Assembly (NCBI RefSeq): GCF_900105475.1
Contig: NZ_LT629777.1
Location: forward strand, 992,001-1,056,000
DNA from: Pseudomonas asplenii
Lineage (GTDB): Bacteria; Pseudomonadota; Gammaproteobacteria; Pseudomonadales; Pseudomonadaceae
DNA: 64,000 nt
Direction: 5' to 3'
Positions 59,595 through 64,000 of the stretch are shown in pieces (the first letter of the stretch is position 1; each line of letters opens with the position of its first letter). The notes below the pieces were generated by a model, which saw only the letters and a list, made by a program, of their open reading frames with translations, did not search any database and was not told the origin of the DNA. Made by a program: the position numbers and the translations under genes.

Positions 59595-61400
59595 TCACGC
59601 GATCCCGGCTGAAGTCGACTCATCCAGTCCCATGGCATGCAGGCGTGAGTAGTAGCCGTTCTTTTCCAGTAACTGGGAATGGCTACCCCGCTCGACTATA
59701 CGTCCCTGATCCATGACCAGAATCAGGTCGGCCTTCTCGATGGTCGACAAACGGTGGGCAATCACCAGGGTGGTGCGCCCCTTCATGACCTTGTCCAGCG
59801 CGGCCTGGATGTGCCGCTCGGATTCGGTGTCGAGTGCCGATGTAGCCTCATCGAGAATCAACAGTGGCGCGTTCTTGAGCAGGGCACGGGCAATGGCCAG
59901 ACGCTGGCGCTGACCACCAGACAGCAGGACGCCGTTCTCGCCGACCTGGGTATCCAGCCCCTTGGGCAACTGATCAATGAAATCCTTCGCGTAGGCGTCG
60001 CGAACAGCCTTCTCGATTTCCTCGCGAGGCGCACCCGCCAGATCGCCATAGGCGATGTTGTTGGTAACCGTATCGCTGAACAACGTGACGTGCTGGGTCA
60101 CCTGGGCGATATGTCTACGCAGATTCAGCAGGCGGTACTCTTCAATCTCCAACCCATCCAGCAGGATTTCGCCCTGCTCATGGTGATAGAAGCGTGGAAT
60201 GAGGCTGGCCAGGGTCGACTTGCCACTACCGGAGCGCCCTACCAACGCGACCATCTGACCCGGCTCGACGCTGAACGATATGTCGTCCAGCACCAGGCGC
60301 TCGGTCCCCGGATAGGTAAAACTCAGGTTACGGACATCCAACCGCCCCTCGATCACATCCCGCTCGACGGTGCCGTGATCCACTTCCGGGGCCACATCCA
60401 ATTGTTCGAAGATGCTCTCGGCACCCGCTACACCTTTCTGGATGGTCGAACTGACCTCAGACAACTGGCGGATTGGTTTTGGCAGCAGACCCGCCAGCGT
60501 GATGTAGGCGACCATGTCGCCCGCCGAGGCGTCACCGCGCAGATAGAGCACCAGGAACATCAGTACTGCCATCGCAATGTAGATCACCAACTGCAGCATC
60601 GGCGTATAAATAGCGCCAGTACGGGTCATGCGCAGTTGCTTATCGGTATTGCTCTGGCTGGCATTCAGGAAACGTTTTTGCTCGTAGGTTTCTCCACCAA
60701 AACTGCGAACAACGCGATAACCCTGGATGGTTTCGGAGGCTACATGGGTCACATCCCCCATCGCCACTTGGATTTTCTTGCTCTGCTTGCGAAATTTCTT
60801 GCTTGCCGTACGCACCATTACCGCGATCAGCGGCAGGATGGCAATCATGACCAGTGTCAGACGCCAGTTCATGAACAACAGCGAGACGAAAAGGAAAATC
60901 ACCGTCATGCCTTCACGAAACACGACCTTGATCGCATCCGTGGCCGCCCCGGTGACCATGGTGACGTTGAAGGTGATACGTGAAATCAGATGGCCAGAGT
61001 TATGTTGGTCGAAGTAACGGTTTGGCAGTGTCAGCAGGTTGTTGAACAACTGAACCCGCAAGTCGTGAACCAGACCGAGGGAGACCTTGGCCAGCAGGTA
61101 GTTCCCCAGGTATGAGCCCAACCCCTGCCATGCGGCAATCAGGATGATCAGTAGCGGCACGGCCTGCAGCAATTGCAGGTCACGTAGATAAGGCACGTTG
61201 GGGAACAGCGCGGCTTCGGGATTGGACAGGCCATCGACAAAATACTTGAGGATGTAACCCAGCATGGGCTGCGTCGAAGCGAAAATCAGGAACCCGACGA
61301 TGCTGAGCGAGAACAGACCTATGTAAGGTCGCACATAGCCCAGCAGGCGGAAGTAGACTTTCAAGCTAGACGGGCTTGCGGAGAGACTGGATTCGGTCAT
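59595..61400 (-). CDS. msbA: Lipid A export ATP-binding/permease protein MsbA
   Basis: A 601-residue half-transporter that flips lipid A-core across the inner membrane. Six TM helices lie in the first 330 residues. The nucleotide-binding domain (about 360-595) has ALVGRSGSGKSTLASL (Walker A), LLSGGQRQRLAIARALL (signature) and LLILDEATSALD (Walker B). Standard length. In P. aeruginosa its next gene downstream is hldE; here two genes lie between. Confidence 0.96.
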   Translation of the reverse strand: MTESSLSASPSSLKVYFRLLGYVRPYIGLFSLSIVGFLIFASTQPMLGYILKYFVDGLSNPEAALFPNVPYLRDLQLLQAVPLLIILIAAWQGLGSYLGNYLLAKVSLGLVHDLRVQLFNNLLTLPNRYFDQHNSGHLISRITFNVTMVTGAATDAIKVVFREGMTVIFLFVSLLFMNWRLTLVMIAILPLIAVMVRTASKKFRKQSKKIQVAMGDVTHVASETIQGYRVVRSFGGETYEQKRFLNASQSNTDKQLRMTRTGAIYTPMLQLVIYIAMAVLMFLVLYLRGDASAGDMVAYITLAGLLPKPIRQLSEVSSTIQKGVAGAESIFEQLDVAPEVDHGTVERDVIEGRLDVRNLSFTYPGTERLVLDDISFSVEPGQMVALVGRSGSGKSTLASLIPRFYHHEQGEILLDGLEIEEYRLLNLRRHIAQVTQHVTLFSDTVTNNIAYGDLAGAPREEIEKAVRDAYAKDFIDQLPKGLDTQVGENGVLLSGGQRQRLAIARALLKNAPLLILDEATSALDTESERHIQAALDKVMKGRTTLVIAHRLSTIEKADLILVMDQGRIVERGSHSQLLEKNGYYSRLHAMGLDESTSAGIA

Positions 61401-61543
61401 GTCACGCGGCGGTAATTGAAAAAGGAGGCTGACTTTAGCACAGCTTCTCTGTTGTACTGAGTACCACTTGGCTCCAAGCCCCTGCCGACCCGGTAGACGA
61501 CATTAAATAGCCAGTAAGTTAGTATGGCCTTTCATCTTTCGGA

Positions 61544-63415
61544 ATGATTTTTAGCATGCATTTCAGTGGCTTGAATAACGCCTCCAATCGAGTGTTCGAT
61601 TTCATCTGCCTGTGGCTGCTGCCCTTGGGTTACCTGCTGCTGTTAAGCGACATGTTCTTTCTGCCGGGTCGCAGCATGCATCACAAGATCTACTACGCGC
61701 TGTTCAGCGCACCGGCCCTGATCGCCCTGCTCATACGGCCACGAGAGCTCAAGGAGCTAATACGCGAACCGCTGTTCATCGCCATCCTGGCGTTCGTCGT
61801 GTGGACGATCCTGAGTCTGCTATGGAGCCCGCCAGTACCGGATGCCTGGAGCGACACCAAGCCGCCGCTACATACTCTGATGCTGTTCATCGGTTGCACC
61901 CTGCTGGTGCGCTACCGACCGGACAGCCTGCAACCGCTGCTGTTCTGCGCGGCCCTCATCGGCCTGGGCGCCACCCTGTACAATCTCTACATATTCTGGC
62001 GAACCCACACGCCGGAACTACGCATGGTCGGTGCCGGCGCTTTCGACAACCCGCTGCTCAGTTCCCATGTATTCGGCTTTTTCTGCGTTTACTGGATGAG
62101 TCTGAGCATGCTCTGCAAACGCCCGCAGACGCTATTGCTGAGCCTGCCGGCGCTGCTGATCATGTTCTGCGCTGTTGTCGCCACCGGTTCGCGAACCCCT
62201 CTCGTCGCGCTTACCCTCGCAGCCCTGTGGTTGAGCTTCATCTGCTGGAACCGTCGTTCACTGCTGGTTCTGGGAACGATGCTGGCATGTGGCATCGTAG
62301 TCTTCAGCTTTTTTTCCGAAATGCTTTTCGAACGTGGCAACTCGTTCCGCTTCGAACTGTGGCGCATGACCCTGGAGCAGATCGTCCTCCACCCCTGGAT
62401 CGGACACGGCTACAACGCCGAGTTGAGCATCGATCCCGGAACCGGCTACAACCTGAGCGAACCCCACAACTTTGCCCTCGGTGTGTTCTTCTATGCGGGG
62501 ATAATCGGCTTCCTGCCTTGGGCCTTCATGCTTGGCTGGGGTCTCTTGAGCAGTTGGCGACAACGCGCACAACCACTATTCATCCTGGCCTCCAGCTGGC
62601 TGGTATTCGGCATAGGCGCCGGACTTACCGAGGGCGGCGGCACGCTGTCACGTCCTAAAGAACACTGGTATCTGCTCTGGGTACCTCTGGCGCTGATTCT
62701 CGCCCTGACCGTAGCTCGCCGCACCTGGCGTCTGCTGGACAGGCACGTACGGGCGCTGGATGCGGCCACCTTTGCGGAACTGACCCGCGACTCTCGAATC
62801 ATCGAAGAGGACGGCTTGGGTCCCAAGGTTTTGTGCCTGCAGAACGGAGAATACCTGAAGCTCTTTCGCTCGCGCCGGTTCTACAGTTCCGGCAGTTTCT
62901 ATCCACAGTCGGAACGCTTCGCGGTCAACAGCGACCGTTTGCGTGCTATCGGCATTCCGACCCCGGAGATTCTCGACCTTTATCACCTCAACGGTGGCAG
63001 CACCGCCGTGCACTACCAGCCGCTACCAGGCCAGACGCTACGCCAGGTGCTTCAATCGGTAGGATCTGGAGCAGTACGTGAAGCACTGATTGAGCGTTTC
63101 GGCAGCTTTCTGGGGCAACTGCACGAGCGCGGGGTCTATTTCCGCTCGCTGCACCTGGGCAACGTCCTGCTGCTGGAGGATGGTGAGTTCGGCCTGATCG
63201 ACCTGGCTGACATGCGAGTCTACCCCTCACCTCTGAGGCAAGCACTGCGCCAGCGGAACCTGCGTCATATGCAGCGTTACCGCGAGGATCGTGGATGGCT
63301 CTTTGAAGAGCAGCTACCAGCGCTACTCAAGGGTTATGCTTCGACAGCCTCCGATCATTCAGCCACCTGCCTGCGCAAGGAGGCACAACTCCTGACACTG
63401 GCCACCAAGGCCTGA
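61544..63415 (+). CDS. O-antigen ligase (WaaL-like) fused to a C-terminal kinase-like domain
   Basis: A 623-residue fusion. Residues 1-400 form a polytopic membrane protein with about 11-12 TM helices and the O-antigen ligase signatures GSRTPLVAL (R217) and PHNFALGVFFYAG (H308). Residues 420-623 resemble the WaaP/InaA/APH kinase fold: YLKLFR (K439), LHERGVYFRSLHLGNVLL (526-543) and LIDLADMR (D553). The usual catalytic-loop Asp is Ser (S535). It probably joins O-antigen to lipid A-core in the periplasm; the cytoplasmic kinase role is uncertain. The start may instead be the ATG at 61556. Divergent from msbA. Confidence 0.85.
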   Translation: MIFSMHFSGLNNASNRVFDFICLWLLPLGYLLLLSDMFFLPGRSMHHKIYYALFSAPALIALLIRPRELKELIREPLFIAILAFVVWTILSLLWSPPVPDAWSDTKPPLHTLMLFIGCTLLVRYRPDSLQPLLFCAALIGLGATLYNLYIFWRTHTPELRMVGAGAFDNPLLSSHVFGFFCVYWMSLSMLCKRPQTLLLSLPALLIMFCAVVATGSRTPLVALTLAALWLSFICWNRRSLLVLGTMLACGIVVFSFFSEMLFERGNSFRFELWRMTLEQIVLHPWIGHGYNAELSIDPGTGYNLSEPHNFALGVFFYAGIIGFLPWAFMLGWGLLSSWRQRAQPLFILASSWLVFGIGAGLTEGGGTLSRPKEHWYLLWVPLALILALTVARRTWRLLDRHVRALDAATFAELTRDSRIIEEDGLGPKVLCLQNGEYLKLFRSRRFYSSGSFYPQSERFAVNSDRLRAIGIPTPEILDLYHLNGGSTAVHYQPLPGQTLRQVLQSVGSGAVREALIERFGSFLGQLHERGVYFRSLHLGNVLLLEDGEFGLIDLADMRVYPSPLRQALRQRNLRHMQRYREDRGWLFEEQLPALLKGYASTASDHSATCLRKEAQLLTLATKA

Positions 63416-63464
63416 TGGGCTCTCGACGCAGCACCGCCCAGGGTGCTGCGACTGCTTGCGCAAA

Positions 63465-64000
63465 TCAGCACTGGCGTTGCCGGGCGTACGCCAGAAATCC
63501 TTCGATATCTTCGCTGCACAGCTTGTCGGCCAAACCGTACAGCTCTTCTTGCGGCCAATCCCACCAGGCACTGGCCAGCAAGGCCTGACGCTGCTCCTCG
63601 GGAAAACGCCAGCGCAGGAAGCGAGCCGGATTCCCCCCCACCACCGCATAAGGCTCCACGTCACGGGTCACCAGGGCACCCGCCGCAATGATCGCTCCGG
63701 TTCCCACTGTGACGCCGGACAACAGCGTGCAGTTGGAGCACAACCACACATCGTTGCCAATCGTCACGTCCCCATGAGTGCCGCTGTAGCCGCTGATATG
63801 CGAGGCCTGCGAAACCATGGCAGGGAACGGAAAGGTTGTCACCCAGTCGGCGCGATGATGACCTCCGAGAAAGATCTGCACCCCTTCGGCAATAGAGCAA
63901 TAGGCACCTATATTCAGGGTCGAACCTTCCTGCCAGTCATGGACCTGAGGCAAGCCATAACTTCCCTGACCAAAGCCATAATCGGGATAACGCTGCTTGA
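63465..64000 (-). CDS. CatB-like hexapeptide O-acetyltransferase, 5' end outside window
   Basis: The minus-strand frame stays open to the window edge, with in-frame sequence before the first apparent start ([13 protein letters not shown]). The visible 178 or so residues carry left-handed beta-helix hexapeptide repeats ([53 protein letters not shown]) and the [13 protein letters not shown] end of xenobiotic/LPS acetyltransferases. The catalytic His is likely in GGHHRADW. It converges with the ligase-kinase gene; an LPS or glycan acceptor is inferred from context. Confidence 0.85.
   Translation of the reverse strand, partial: KQRYPDYGFGQGSYGLPQVHDWQEGSTLNIGAYCSIAEGVQIFLGGHHRADWVTTFPFPAMVSQASHISGYSGTHGDVTIGNDVWLCSNCTLLSGVTVGTGAIIAAGALVTRDVEPYAVVGGNPARFLRWRFPEEQRQALLASAWWDWPQEELYGLADKLCSEDIEGFLAYARQRQC

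Overview
This window is a stretch of a Pseudomonas chromosome, most likely from the fluorescens lineage. The gene order matches the conserved Pseudomonas block running from dnaB/rplI through rnr, purA, hflKC, hfq, mutL, orn, motAB, psd, serB, parCE, cpdA, thiC, tolC, waaA, hldE and msbA. Composition is GC-rich throughout, and the intergenic inverted repeats (arms such as CCTGTGGCGAGC and GAGCCGGCTTGCTGG) are the REP type common in that lineage. The species assignment is inference from synteny and repeats.

Layout. 1-5.9 kb, minus strand: the first codons of dnaB, ribosomal proteins L9, S18 and S6 with a DUF2232 membrane protein between them, then rlmB and rnr. 6.0-6.7 kb: two nearly identical tRNA-Leu(CAG) genes, each with its own promoter and terminator, followed by a REP element. 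6.7-21.1 kb, minus strand: a chemoreceptor, purA, hisZ, hflC-hflK-hflX-hfq and miaA-mutL-amiB-tsaE-nnrD, tightly packed with overlapping stops and starts. 21.2-30.1 kb: queG, a TRIC-like membrane protein, orn, rsgA, the motA-motB stator, an HDOD protein, rhdA and psd. 30.3-35.9 kb: a protein with a degenerate PilZ domain, serB, an AhpA-like membrane protein and a PqiC-like lipoprotein. 36.0-44.6 kb, minus strand: topoisomerase IV (parC, parE) around an aspartic protease and a phytase-like esterase, then yqiA, cpdA, a DUF1249 protein and nudF. 44.8-50.6 kb: a DUF3298 lipoprotein, cytX, thiC under a TPP riboswitch, and tolC. 50.8-56.5 kb: waaA, a LysR/SMR divergent pair, and an FAD oxidoreductase/aldo-keto reductase/degenerate-Nudix operon. 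56.6-64.0 kb: an LPS-core region with hldE, cysC, a sulfotransferase, msbA, an O-antigen-ligase/kinase fusion and a 5'-truncated CatB-like acetyltransferase.

Most genes are housekeeping and canonical. The most unusual part is the LPS end. A two-gene cassette, an APS kinase (PAPS synthesis) overlapping a Sulfotransfer_2-type enzyme (PAPS use), sits between hldE and msbA, which are normally adjacent in Pseudomonas. Beside it lie the ligase-kinase fusion and the acetyltransferase. Together they suggest decoration of the LPS core or O-antigen with sulfate and possibly acetyl groups. That role is inferred from domains and context and is not shown by the sequence.
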